Source: Neurospora tetrasperma FGSC 2508
Lineage: Eukaryota > Ascomycota > Sordariomycetes > Sordariales > Sordariaceae
Direction: 5' to 3'
Assembly: GCF_000213175.1 (NCBI RefSeq)
Contig: NW_009799179.1
Location: forward strand, 4,752,171-4,816,170
Length of the DNA stretch: 64,000 bases
In this document: in pieces, positions 34,673 to 46,600 of the stretch
Layout of the letters: each line of letters begins with the position of its first letter
How positions within the stretch are numbered: the first letter of the stretch is position 1
Made by a program: the position numbers and the translations under genes
Notes under the pieces: generated by a model
Seen by the model: only the letters and a program-made list of their open reading frames with translations
What the model was told of the DNA's origin: nothing
Databases searched by the model: none

Positions 34673-36721
34673 ATGATGGGCCTTGTAACTGGTCGCCGTA
34701 GGGCTACATCTACTGCTAGTGAGTTGCTGAGATGCTGCGCTGAACGCATCGCCCCCGGGCGCGAATCGTCCTTGTCTGTTGCTAACATGCGCTTGTCTTC
34801 CCGTCCAGGCAGCAAATCTTCTGGTGATGCCACCCAGGATGTCGCCGAGGACGATACACTCGTTGTTGAGCCCGACCAGGGAAACGGTCCGTCGACCCTC
34901 TAACCTGACAAGCGACCGCCATCCCGTCAACTGTTGCTGACCTTGTCGCCAGTCCTGTCGCATATCATCTCGCAGCTCAGACCCGGCGCCGATCTTAGCA
35001 GAGTTGTCTTGCCAACCTTCATCCTCGAACCTCGCAGCATGTTGGAACGGATAACAAAGTAGGGTTTGGTCAATCTTGGCTCCCATGGGCAGCGGACGGA
35101 ATATACCTGTTGACCGACTGCTACAGTTTCATGTGCCATCCCGAGATGCTCCTACCCATCCCCGAAATCGATGACCCGGTACAGAGATTCGTGGCGGTAG
35201 TTAAGTTCTACCTAAGTGGCTGGCATATCCGCCCTCCGTAAGAGATCTGATCCCAGCATAGCGGCAGCTTGCGCCGTAGCTTGTGGCCATGTTTGCTGAT
35301 ATTTCCTCTAGGGGTGTCAAGAAGCCGCTGAACCCCGTCCTTGGCGAGATTTTTACCTGCTACTGGGACTTCCCCGACAAGACGCGAGGCTACTACATCT
35401 CCGAGCAAACATCACACCATCCTCCCAAGTCGAGCTACTTCTACATGGTTCCTGGCCATAACATCAGAGTTGATGGCACACTCAAGCCTCGAAGCAAATT
35501 CTTGGGCAACTCTGCCGCGAGTATGATGGAGGGTATCGCAATCTTGAGTCTTCTGAATCGAGGCAAGGATCCTCAGAGGGGAGAGCGATAGTGAGTACAC
35601 CCACCCCAGGAGTGTTCCGATTCACTTACTCATCGCGTGCGCTTCAGCATTCTCACTCAGCCCAACATGTACGCAAGAGGAATATTGTTTGGCAAGATGA
35701 AATATGAATTGGGAGACCACAGTTATGTGCGATGCCCCGAACTCGACCTTGTGGCCGATGTCGAGTTCAAGACAAAGGGCTGGGTCAGCGGTACCTACAA
35801 CGCCATCGGTGGAACTATTCGGAGGGAAAGTACCGGCGAAATCCTCTACGAGCTGTCGGGTCTATGGAGCGAAGAGATGTACTTGCGAGATGTAAAGGTA
35901 GGTTATACATACGGAGCCCATGCCGGCAGCGAGCTAACAGAAGAAACAGACTGGGCACAAAGAGATGTTCTTCAACGCTTTGCACGCAAAATCTAGCCCT
36001 CCGATTGCACGCCCGATTGAAGAGCAAGAAGAACGGGAATCACAAAAGATTTGGGCTGCGACAGCCAAGGCGGTCAAGGAACGAAACCACGAACTGGCCA
36101 CTATCGAGAAAACCAAAATCGAAGACCAACAGCGCGAGGAGGCCGCCAAGCGAATCAATGACGGCGTAGAATGGCATCCGCGCCTTTTCCGGATGGTCAG
36201 GGGAGGCCCTGGCGGCTCTGAAGAGGGCGAAGAGGACCTCGAGTGGATCATCAATGCAACAATGTCAGTGAGCGATATCATGAAATTGCTTTTGGCGAAG
36301 GCTAACAAAACACAGAGATGGGGATACTCCAGAGAAGCAGGCTGAGCAGATCATGGCGATTTATCCCATTTTGAAAGGTCAGCGGTTCGTTGAGAAGAAC
36401 ACCATCCCCCCTCGAACTCCCGTAGCGAGTCCCAGTAAAGAAGCCCATCCTCCCGTCCCAACGATAGACCACGAAAAGCTGGATCACAAGGAAGCTGCTG
36501 CGGGGTCAGAGCCGGTAGATACGGCACCAAAGGTGCATCCGCCGTTGGAACCTTCCCATGAAAGCACCACGGAGATTCAAAAGCTGCTTGTCGCTACGGG
36601 TGCCGTCGCTAAAGAGGGACCTCTGATCGATTTCCACGAAGACATGGCTAAAGATTTGCCTCCTATCAAGAAGGTCGACACGGACGATTCGCATGACGAG
36701 TTTGTGGATGCACAGAACTAA
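34673..36721 (+). CDS. Oxysterol-binding protein (ORP/Osh family, short form)
   Basis: Eight exons: 34673-34718, 34809-34886, 34953-35058, 35127-35237, 35312-35590, 35648-35897, 35950-36263 and 36316-36721, giving about 529 aa. Frame is kept across all seven short introns; donors include the less usual GTCCGT and GTCAGT. After a short N-terminus the ORD lipid-binding domain begins ([20 protein letters not shown], lid region) with [10 protein letters not shown] and the family signature EQTSHHPP at 145-152. Later come [15 protein letters not shown] and [20 protein letters not shown]. No PH, ankyrin or FFAT region is visible, so it is the short Osh type, probably closest to Osh6/7 or Osh4/Kes1. 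Such proteins exchange sterol or phosphatidylserine for PI4P at membrane contacts. The tail after 450 is Pro/Lys/Glu-rich. Confidence 0.92.
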
Positions 36722-39700
36722 AGGTCTGTCAGTTCGCATGAATACCAACCGACATATTACTGGTCATGCTGTGGGACAAACGTGTAATTTTATCTAAGAT
36801 ACCTCTGATCATTTGCATATCTGCTTTTCCCCCTTTTCGAAATGGCGAGTGTCTGGGTCACCCATGAGGTCATATATAGGTCCGTATAATCCTACCTCTG
36901 CCCTGACACTGAGGATAACACCGACTTGGTCACCAAGTTCCGGAATTACCTGTTGCCAATCATGATGCGGAAGAAGAGAATCAATGCCACTTGCTCTTCA
37001 GTATCGTGTACAAATGGAGAAGTGACTATGAGGTGATTGAATCTGCGTTTCGCCCAACAAGTTCGGATACCTATCGGCACCTAGATTTTCGTTTTGTGAT
37101 TGATGCGAGACGCTGACGCCACCGGGCCTTAACTTTTTCACTGTCAGAATCGGTACGTCGAGCATAAAATAGATGTGAAAAGGACAATTCTTTGAGGGAA
37201 CAATAGTGCAACTGGATATGCCGGGGCTCACCAATCCCGGTCCGGCGGGATTAACTTTACCGGCGCCGTCCAGATTCCGTTTCGGCCGTACCACCCGTCT
37301 GTCCGATCCCGAACCTGCGGTCATCATCTTCTTTCCTCGGCACAAACCTCCGACTGGAGCAACACTGACACTGCAACATTGTTCTGTTGGTGTGTGTCTC
37401 AAAGTGCTACTCATTGGGTCTGGAGGGCGTTTCTAGCCCAGACGAGTACTATTAGCCATTAACCCCCCGACAGGCCGGACGGCCGGGCTCCCCGCAACGT
37501 ATGGAAGAAGCACCCGGAAAAGCACCCCACCTTGATTTTCCATCCTCGGATATTTAGACATAACCTGGCACGCCATTCTTCCTTTGTCCAACCGAGCCGC
37601 CAAGCATTTCCCAGCTCGCTGTTCCTAAAGCCTTGTCCCACATCGTAACCGCAGCCGCAACCAAACACACACCCCTCCCCCCACGCTGTAACCTTGAAAC
37701 AGACTTGGGAGTGTCCGAGACCTCAACTTCGTTCAGTTTGCCAATACCCGCCAAGAAAAAAAAAACTCCAAAAAACTCATGGCTCTGCTGGGATATAACT
37801 TGTTAGCGTCGTTTTTTTCGGGATGGCAAGGAATCTTAAATCTTGGCTCAAGAAATGGCCAGTTCGTCGTCAACCCGTCCCATGTTTCTTGTCGAGCTCA
37901 CCGTACCGAGCTACTAACAAGTTACATCCCAGCAGGTGTATACCAAGACGGACAACAAGACGGACAACAACCTGCTAAAAGACCAACTTATCCCAACTTA
38001 TTCCAACTTTATCAAACCACGTTGTGCGCGCGCGGCGTTGCCCAATCGGCTAACCCTCAAACACCCTGGCTCGCTGTGAACCTGGCACTGAGCTTTCCTA
38101 TGTAGTGTAGTGTAATCGGAAACCCCAAGTTCACAACTGGCATGGGATGTCGTGGCCGGGGGGGCGTGTAGTGTACTTGTAGTGTAAGTCGCCGAGGTGG
38201 TGAATGACTAAGCGTGACCTTTGTGATTCTATTGGAAGATCGATCGCGGAGCCATGGTTCACCCATCAGCCGAGTTAACCGAGCGAGTTAAAGTAGTGTA
38301 GGTATGTACCTATGTACATGTATTACGTGGATGGATTTCGAAAGCGAAACTTGGGATGTGACAAAGAGGCTACTTATCCTATCTGAGGTATCTTATCAAA
38401 TTGGGATATGCCCCCAGCCGGTGGTCCAGACGGACGGCCTTGACGAGAAAGACCTTCAAATCACACCAACACATCATCAACACAATGGCATGACAGTGCT
38501 AAATTGAGTGATATGCTAGTGTCGAACTTGAAACATACTATAATTCCGGAGAGATGGAGAGGAGGGGGGGGGGGGGGGGGAGGATTTTTAAACTGAGCTG
38601 AGTTTGACACTGAGATGATGACACAAAATGTCATGTCGTGATCTGAACATATTGATCTGGACATGGACGAAGTGCGAGAACAAGTTATACTTTCATACTT
38701 GGACTTACCTCGCACTTCGCACTCGCATTCGGACGATGACACCAAACACCAAAGATAAAGCTTGTGAGAGTCGTACAACATCACTTTGTTCCGGGCCTCT
38801 CTCTGGTCTGTGATAGACGAGACTGCATGTTGCGTGAATAATTGTTGAGTCGTTTACCATCAAGGTTATGTTTTGCTTGGTTCAGATTTGGCCGTACAGG
38901 TAAGTTGGGGCTTAATTTAACTTGAACAGGAGAGAGTAATGGTGTTCAAGTCTCACTCCAATCTCGTCGATAATTTGATGATTTATACATACAGTGAGGG
39001 GACAAAAGTCTGACCGAAAGCCTGATGCAGTTCGCAGAGAGAATAGTAAGCTCGCAAAGAAACTTTTGGAAGCTGCACTGCGAGACAGAGATTGAGATAC
39101 TGATTTCAATAAACTATTTAGCAATATATCACAAAATACCATGTATACATAAAGTACCTACGATCCATTTGGCTAACATTGTAAATACGCCCATTTTTGC
39201 TTAATGTATCCATGTTACAGCCTCGGACCACATGATATGGTTTGCTCAAGTGCGCGAAAATGCGAACACTCTAGTAAGTGACCAGTACAACACTCCCACA
39301 TACTGGAAAAATTGAATCCCTAGACCCGGGAGTTGGGAAAGGACGAAACCTGGCAGTTTACGATCTGACCAGGCTCGGATTGTTGACCGCCATTTTTTTA
39401 TTATTTTTTTTTTATTGTTAGTTCTCTGATTTGGATCAGCACATGACTCGTTGGGCTGCAAAACTGCAAGTAACAGAAAAAGAGAGTTGGGCTCATAGGT
39501 TCGTTACTGGTGGCTCGGAAATTGCGGGCATCAACAAGTGAGGCTATTAAAAATAAAATATGGAAATCGAAAACTAGATAACGAACATGGTGTGTACAGA
39601 GGTGGTACAAAACTATCACCCAATCTAGGCTGGCAACCAACGGGAAATGCAAACAAGCACAACGGAGCAGATCCGAAGACCAAGAACAAAGGTCGGAAGA

Positions 39701-40113
39701 CCAAGGACTTTGAACGCTGAATATGGCAGAAACATGCCTGCTTTCACATCGCCAGTTAAATGGGGTATTATACAAAAAATTAACATGCCAGCCCGGGTTT
39801 CATCATCCGGGGGATAAACTCGATGTCCATCAAACACTGTGTGACGGTAACATCCGTTGAAATAAACAAACATAGGAGTGAAAACGCCTAAGAAGGAGGT
39901 ATTGTTGGAAGCCCAAATCTACCCAGGCGCGCGCGCAGGCAACCCTTTCCCTCCCGCGCTTGATTTCCTCAGTTTTCCACATTCTCTCATCCAAGGCCCC
40001 GTAAACTCAGAGTTCTATGCATTCCCAAAAACAAAAACAGAAACCCAAAAGTCGCTTGTGAAGATAATTTCGTTGCGTGGTCGCATAATTCGACGTCGAC
40101 ATCTTTTGTAAGA
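36722..40113. other. 3.4-kb convergent spacer
   Basis: It lies between the 3' ends of the Osh and ammonium transporter genes. It holds a 17-base G run at 38564-38580 and repeated TAGTGTA words at about 38100-38300. No gene is supported. Confidence 0.45.
38564..38580. repeat. Poly-G tract (17 nt)
   Basis: Seventeen consecutive G within a GA-rich stretch. It could fold as a G-quadruplex but is also a typical assembly-uncertain site. Confidence 0.9.
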
Positions 40114-41869
40114 TTATTCCGAGGTCGAGCCCGCCTTCTCTCGCGGGTCCTCCTCTTCATGGTGTGGGAGTTCGGACATGGTGGGTCCGTGGCGAGAGCT
40201 GTTCAACAGCTCCTGATGCCCTTCGATGCCGTGCTGAGGGACGATGATGTCGCCGTCTTGCCTCTGCTCTTTCTCTGCTGGTGTCCATGCCAGGTAATCG
40301 CGGCGAACCTGTTGAAAACATTGTTAGCCCATGGAGGTGAATAAAAAACGATCCGAGTTAAACGTACCTCAACGTAGTCGTAAGCAAACTCGCCATGCTG
40401 GTCATCATCCATGCCGAGGAGCTCGGCTTCTTCGGAAGCGCGGAGGTGTAGACCTGGGATCATGTCGACGCCCTTGGCGAGGATAGCAGACATGACGAAA
40501 GAATATCCCATTGTGGCGCAAACATAGGCGATCTGAATGTACAACTGCTTATAGTTGTGGTTGAGGAAGCCGCCGGGGATTTCCTGGTTGACGCCATCCA
40601 AGCCAATGATGTAATCGGCAGCAAAGAAACCGTTGAAGATCAGACCCACAACGCCCCCAAGAGCGTGTTCAGCGAATATATCGAGAGCGTCGTCGATGCC
40701 GATCATGAACTTGATCTTAGTGCCGAAGTTGCAAACAACTCCAGTAACGACTCCGAGAATGATGCTGGCCCAAGGAGGGATATAACCGGAAGCAGGAGTA
40801 GCGGCGACGAGACCCGAGATGGTACCGGAACACCAGCCGACGAGCGACCACTTCTTGGCCAGGCGGTAATCGAGAAGGGTCCAGGTCATGGCCGCAAACA
40901 TGGCTGTGAGACACGAGTTCCAGCACGCCATGGCGGCACGAAGGTTGGCGCCAAAAGCAGATCCGCCGTTGAAGCCGAGCCAGCCGAACCAGAGAAAAAC
41001 CGTACCAATGGTGATCAGGGAGATGTTGTGTGGACGAAAGTTGAGCATCATCTTCTCGTTACGTCGGCCGAGAACCCAAGAATAAGCCAGAGCCGAGACA
41101 CCGGATCCAATTTCGACGGGACCACCACCAGCATAATCCATCACTCCGTACTTGAAGGCCCAACCGTTGACGTTCCAAGCCCAGCAACAGAGAGGGCAGT
41201 AGACCAGTGTTGCCCAGATAAAGATGAAGACCATTGCTGGGACAACGCGACCGCGTTCAGCGGTAGCCCCAACAACAAGGGCTGCGGTGACGCCGACGAA
41301 TTGCATCTGTCACGTCGGGGTTAGATAAACATACCCCTGAATCGGGAAGACCAGGCCCTTGGCTGAAGGGTCTGATAAAAATCGATAGTCATCTTACCTG
41401 GTAGAAAGCATAGAGTAGCTCAGGAATGAGTTGAGAGCCGGGAGAAGGTGCACCGAGTGTGTTCATGAGACCAAAGTGTCGAAGGTTGCCAATAAAGCCG
41501 TTGGTCGCTGTGCTGCTGAGCGCCAATGAGTAGCCCCAGAAGTACCATTGAAACATGACAACACTGGAAGACATCATGCACACCCAAATGAGTGATAGAG
41601 CTGACTTTCTACGGGCAAGGCCGGAGTAGAGGAAGGCGATGCCGGGAATCATGATGAGGACCATGCATGATGCAACTAAAATAAAAGCCTGGTCGCCTGA
41701 TTGGTACCATTGGTTGAGGTTTTCGGAGGCTGTTGGCGATGATCTTGTCAGTGAGTGTCGGAGGCATTGGGTGGATGTCGTCGAGCTTCCGAAAGGACTC
41801 ACCGGAATCACCGCCGTTGGGCGTCGTGCCATTGAAAGGGGTAGGGGCCCCGAACCATGAATACGACAT
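40114..41869 (-). CDS. Ammonium transporter (AMT/MEP family)
   Basis: Four exons on the minus strand, 41869-41803, 41729-41398, 41306-40368 and 40308-40114, encode about 510 aa. The introns are 73, 91 and 59 bp, with donors GTGAGT, GTAAGA and GTACGT. The short N-terminus MSYSWFGAPTPFNGTTPNGG carries an NGT site as in secreted-side tails of the family. Eleven hydrophobic segments are expected and visible, starting with AFILVASCMVLIMIPGIAFL. Conserved pieces include YSGLARRKSALSLIW, DYAGGGPVEIGSG and FLWFGWLGFNGGS. The cytoplasmic C-terminus has the conserved LGMDDDQHGEFAYDYVEVRR stretch and a hydrophilic end. It should import ammonium at the plasma membrane; homologues are nitrogen-regulated. 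One GATA-type site (TGATAA) lies at 42280-42285, about 410 bp upstream, which alone proves nothing. Confidence 0.94.
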
Positions 41870-44800
41870 GGCTGCGGCAGGCTGGTGGAGTGCCTGCCGG
41901 AGGCTACGGGGGCGGAAGGGATGAGGAGACGACGACGATCGCGTAGTCGGGGTCGGAGTCGGGAGTCGGAACGGTAGATGACGGCGGTAGGCGGTGAATC
42001 CGGGATGTATTATACTACAGGAAACTGTGCGTAATAGGAGAGAGACTCGGACCACGGCGCTTCGGTAATAGATATTGGTATTAAGGGACGGGCCGTGTGT
42101 GGAAAGAAGGTCCGTCGCAAGTTGAAGAGTAGATTTTGTTTTTCTTTAATCTCAGACTCCTTTACTGAGAGAACAGGACTTGAGGAGCAAAGCCGGTAGT
42201 TAGGTGGGCCAGAGAGTCATGGCCGAAGAAGGAGGGCGGGACGAGGCATGGTCTATATAAGAGTCAAGAGGCGGAAGGTTGATAAAAAGTGATGGGCGTG
42301 TGGGCAAAGAAGTGGGATCCATCTGGGTGCAGCATCGCAGCATGTCGATACTATGTACCAGCAGAGTGGGGAGGAGCGACCCGAAGGTCCATCGAGTCCC
42401 ATCTGACGCAGCCCGCGCAGGGTACGGATCGCAGGAACTTGTCCAAGTTAGTGCGCCCTTGGAACGACGGCAGGCACCCACAAGTCTGCCTCTGCACGCC
42501 GAAGGCGGACTTGCCTAGCGCACACTCAGCACTCCTCTTGTCTGTTTAGCTCTGTTACCTTATTCTGCTACCGCGATCAGGAACGGAGCAAGGATGTTTT
42601 TGGAGGATTCCCTCAATTGGGCCCGTGAAAACCATTACAGACAGACGGTGTCTGGAATCAATACCTAGGAGGTTCCTCCGAGTCGCGTGAGCTTGATGCG
42701 CATCTGTGAAGTCCATCTCTCTTACAGCCCACTTGTATACTATCGTCTACTAACCCGTCCGTGAGAGCGCCTTCAAAAACCAGTTCGTCCCAATTCGCGC
42801 CGTATACACTGGTCCGATTCCCATCGACCTGTCGGTAATACGCAGTACGTGGGATGGGGGTTCCATGCCAGACAAATGGGAATGCCCACGCCGCCCCAAA
42901 CAGCTAGTGGGAGCCATAATGGCTGCCATGGCTGGCTTTACCAATCCGCGGCTGTCCCTCAATTTGTGGTGTGGGTTATCCCTGCTCTTCTCTTCCCACT
43001 CCCACTCTATTTGCATGGATGGGACAAAAAAATGTGGCGAGATGCCGTTCGCGAACCTAGGATGTCTTTGCTTGAGGTTGCCAATGCCTATGGACGCCAG
43101 AAAGGGGGTTGAGAACAGAAATGGGGGATGCCGGCTGTCGATTATACAGTCATGGCCAGCTGCCCGGAGAGGCTCAAAAGCAACCATCAGACGACACAGG
43201 TACCAACAACTTTAACTTCGGGCGGGACGGTATTTTGAGGCAAAGAATGGATACAGGCAAATGCGCACACAAGGTTTTGAACATGTGGAGGGCTTCAGCC
43301 CAGCTTCAGAGGTGGCTAAACTCTCTTCAGGCGTGGAGCGAATAGAAGATTGGCTGATTCACAAGGCGTTCCACATTCACTTACCTGAACAAATATGTCA
43401 AATACCATCAGGGTTGTTTTGTATTCCGTGCACGCGTGGGCAGAGAGGGTACAGCCTGTAAGTTTTGGGACATTGCATAGTGTACAGCCGTGGCGTGCTT
43501 AACGGACTTGCATTGTACACTACCTTATCTCTTCATGTTAGAACCGAACCGCCTTGCCTTGCATTCACTTTCAATGGCTTGATATGTACATTTGCATATC
43601 CGTCAACGCACGAATTTTTTTAGCTGATCAACAATCTTATTTCAAGCTCGCTACATGTGCTCCGAGGGTTGAAAAGATTGAGTGGCCCCGTGATTTTACC
43701 TTATCTTTCGGCCGTGATTTGCAGACAATCTGATACACAATCCACTGATAGGGAACTCGGGAGTTCGTTTGAAATCATAAAAGAACTTTGTTCCTGGCCA
43801 GGTAGAGCCTGCTTCCAAAAAGCTTACGGAATTGTCATCCCAACTCAGCCAATGATAATGCAGATGTAGTACAAGGGGACAAGGGCCCGACTCCGGGAAT
43901 GTGCGGTGCTGTGCTACCAGCATGCCTCCGCCCTCCATGCTTTGCCGTTACCTAGGTCCGCTGTCCCGAACCCATTCTGGGGCGGCACATTGGGGAACAT
44001 GAGCCTGTGAATTCAATGTCTCTTTTTTTGTGACTCTTTGACTTGTGGGCCGACTTGCGTTGTCTCGCGATTTACGTGCGGTTCGTCGTATGGGGATTGG
44101 GTTTCAAGAGGTACTGTACGTACTCATTTTGCAATTCACATAACCTTGAAACCCCAAACTACTCGATGTATACACAGTATACTCAAAGGTGCCCGATGAA
44201 TGCAGGGACACTGTCAATTACAGTAGACAGCCAATGCCCGTCGATGTGATGGGACGCTCTCGCCCGACAACGGAGTGAACATCAGGCAGAGCAGTGGCCC
44301 ATATGCTTTCCTGTGATCTTCACGCATCTCCAGTTCCAATGTGGCGTTATCTTGTCGATTCCAGGGCCTCCCAATTCCGGGCTGCCAAGAACCAAGACAT
44401 TACACTAGACACAGCTGCACCGAACTCGTCAACCAACTTCACGATCTTTCAGTAGGACCTTGCGCGTACACGTGTGCTTGCTCCGCTTGCTTCCAGTTAC
44501 ATTCCGTGCATGCACTATTGGAAGCTCCTATAATTGGTGATATCACCAAGATCCCCCTGAGTTCTAACGGACCCAGATAGGTAGAGTTATATAGAAAAGG
44601 GCGTCGATGTCCTCCAAGAGGTTCGTATCTGGAGACAATTCTCCTCCTCATAGCCCTCTATGCTGGTGCCTCTGGGCTAAAGCATACGCGGCCGAATCGA
44701 GACAAAGCCAACTCACGTAAATGATCCCAAGTAGCACCTGAAGCCGAGTTTAGTATCGACCGAGACCCGAACGTCTACTCGTCTGACACGGTGGGTATGA

Positions 44801-46077
44801 TGGAAAATATTGGGTGGCCTTGGTACCGAACGCAAACTCCGACCAGGCGCATTCCCCCACGCGCACAAGTTAACACCCCGCCAAACCGAACATCCATCGT
44901 TATAGACAACAGGGGTAGTTCTGGGTTCACTTGAACGCCAATTGGGTGCAATGGGATATAATACGACTTCCCCCAGCTTCCGTCGTGTGTTCCTGGGGTT
45001 TCTGTGGCGTCGATTTTGGTTTTCTTCCGTGGGAACGAGCGGCGTGCTGCACCCCAGATGACGGAACTTGCGAACAAAAGAAGGCACGACGTTGGGAGGT
45101 TTTCACAGGCCACCCCCCTCTTGGGTGGCCACGCCCATTCTGCATCCCTGTACTTGGGTCCAGAACTCGACAGCTCCATTACCGGGCAGCCCCTGCGCTC
45201 CTAGACTGCAGGGGTTGCAGGCCGCAGCCAAGTACGCCAAGAGATAGGTTATCAGGACTTGGGGACCAATGAGAAGCCCGAGTGTTGGACAAAGGTTTCT
45301 GTCAACGCTTCCAGGTTCGGACAGATTCGGCGACGGTCAGCCTCCTTCGGGCTCCGCCATTGCGGCAGGCCCCGCCTCCCTCTTCCGGTTTTACACGATG
45401 GCCGGATGCCTGTTCAATTTCACCAGCTCGGTTGCATGGTTTCAGTTTGACTTGGATCTCGAACCTCGACACTTTTTTCGATACCTCCATCTTCCGCGAC
45501 ACTGATACCCTCATCTCATCTCCAGCCGCAGCCGCAGCCGCTACACCTCTTTGCAGTTTGCAGTCCCCACGGCACGAGACCTCCTCCACGGCCTGGCGGC
45601 GATCCCTCCTATCCACTCGTCGTCCACATCTTTAGTCCACTTCGAGAAGGCAAAACCCCACAGGCTCTTTGGGTTAAAGAAGGAAAAAAAAAACCAAAAG
45701 AGAAAGAAAACTGCGTCGGCGATAGGCTCAATTCTGGGACGCCCGCACTTACGAGCGGAAAGCCGAGGCCAGTCATCAACAAAAAGGTGCGGCCGAGTCT
45801 CGACTCGCGGCATTCGGGCCGCTGTAAGCCGCCTGGATCGGTGGTGACTGAAAGGAAACTGGGGTGCAGGTCCAGGGGCATCGAAACCTAATTTTTTTCA
45901 CCAGGGTGGGGGGGGCGGTCCTCATATTGCCATTGTGAGTCCGGGTGAGTATTCGACATCTTTTTGACCGATCGAAATCCCCATTTTAGCGTCAACAAAG
46001 GTTCAGCCAATTGTCAAATCGGAATAGTGCTACCTAGCAATTCCCTTATCAGCTACCCTGTAGTTTACGTCAAGGTT

Positions 46078-46107
46078 CCTTGCAGGGAAATGGGGGTCTG
46101 AAAACAG
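46078..46107 (+). repeat. Left terminal inverted repeat of the MITE-like element
   Basis: Thirty bases identical, in inverted orientation, to 46571-46600. It begins CCTTGCAGGG and ends TGAAAACAG. Confidence 0.85.
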
Positions 46108-46570
46108 GTCCCAGTAAGCGTCCAGTGAGGTTTTCGAGGGTGCGGCAGTCTTTTCTGCACGCGACCTTCGTATGGGGGTCGGGCGCAAAAAAGACTGGTA
46201 GAAGGCCTAAAATAGCTGTTTTCGATAAAAAGTCTAAAGAGAGCTTTAGAACTTTTGGTTCGAACAGGGAAAAAGAGGCTATATCAGACCAAAAATAAAG
46301 TGCATTTTAGCCAAATATCAACTTTGAGACATGGTTGTTAACAACACCATTCTAACCTTGAGTATTGGCCGTTATCATTTGACTAAAATTACAAGAAAAA
46401 TCCAATAATTCGATTTATTTTCTTTTGGTGTTGACGATAAAGAAGTTGAGTTTTTGAGATAACGAACATCCAAAACTGTCTAAAAAGGCAAAAACCCCTG
46501 TTTGAAGTCATAGGCTTTTTACCTTCCAACCCCCATACGAAGGTCGCGAAGTCAACAGTCTTTCCCGGGT

Positions 46571-46600
46571 CTGTTTTCAGACCCCCATTTCCCTGCAAGG
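46571..46600 (-). repeat. Right terminal inverted repeat of the MITE-like element
   Basis: Inverted copy of the left end, with no mismatch seen over 30 bases. Confidence 0.85.

Larger units (their letters stand above)
46078..46600. mobile_element. MITE-like non-autonomous DNA transposon, about 523 bp
   Basis: The two ends are inverted copies. The outer 30 bp, CCTTGCAGGGAAATGGGGGT followed by CTGAAAACAG, starts at 46078 and is matched exactly in reverse complement ending at 46600. A second block, CGCGACCTTCGTATGGGGGT, is at about 46160-46179 on the left and inverted at about 46529-46548 on the right. Sequence between the blocks has diverged and the left arm is longer. The interior is A/T-rich and encodes no transposase, so it is non-autonomous. 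I see no certain target-site duplication. The transposon superfamily is not assigned. Confidence 0.82.

Noticed and set aside
40557-41324. 255-codon plus-strand open frame opposite the ammonium transporter
   Set aside because: It is an antisense shadow of conserved transmembrane coding sequence and crosses an intron.
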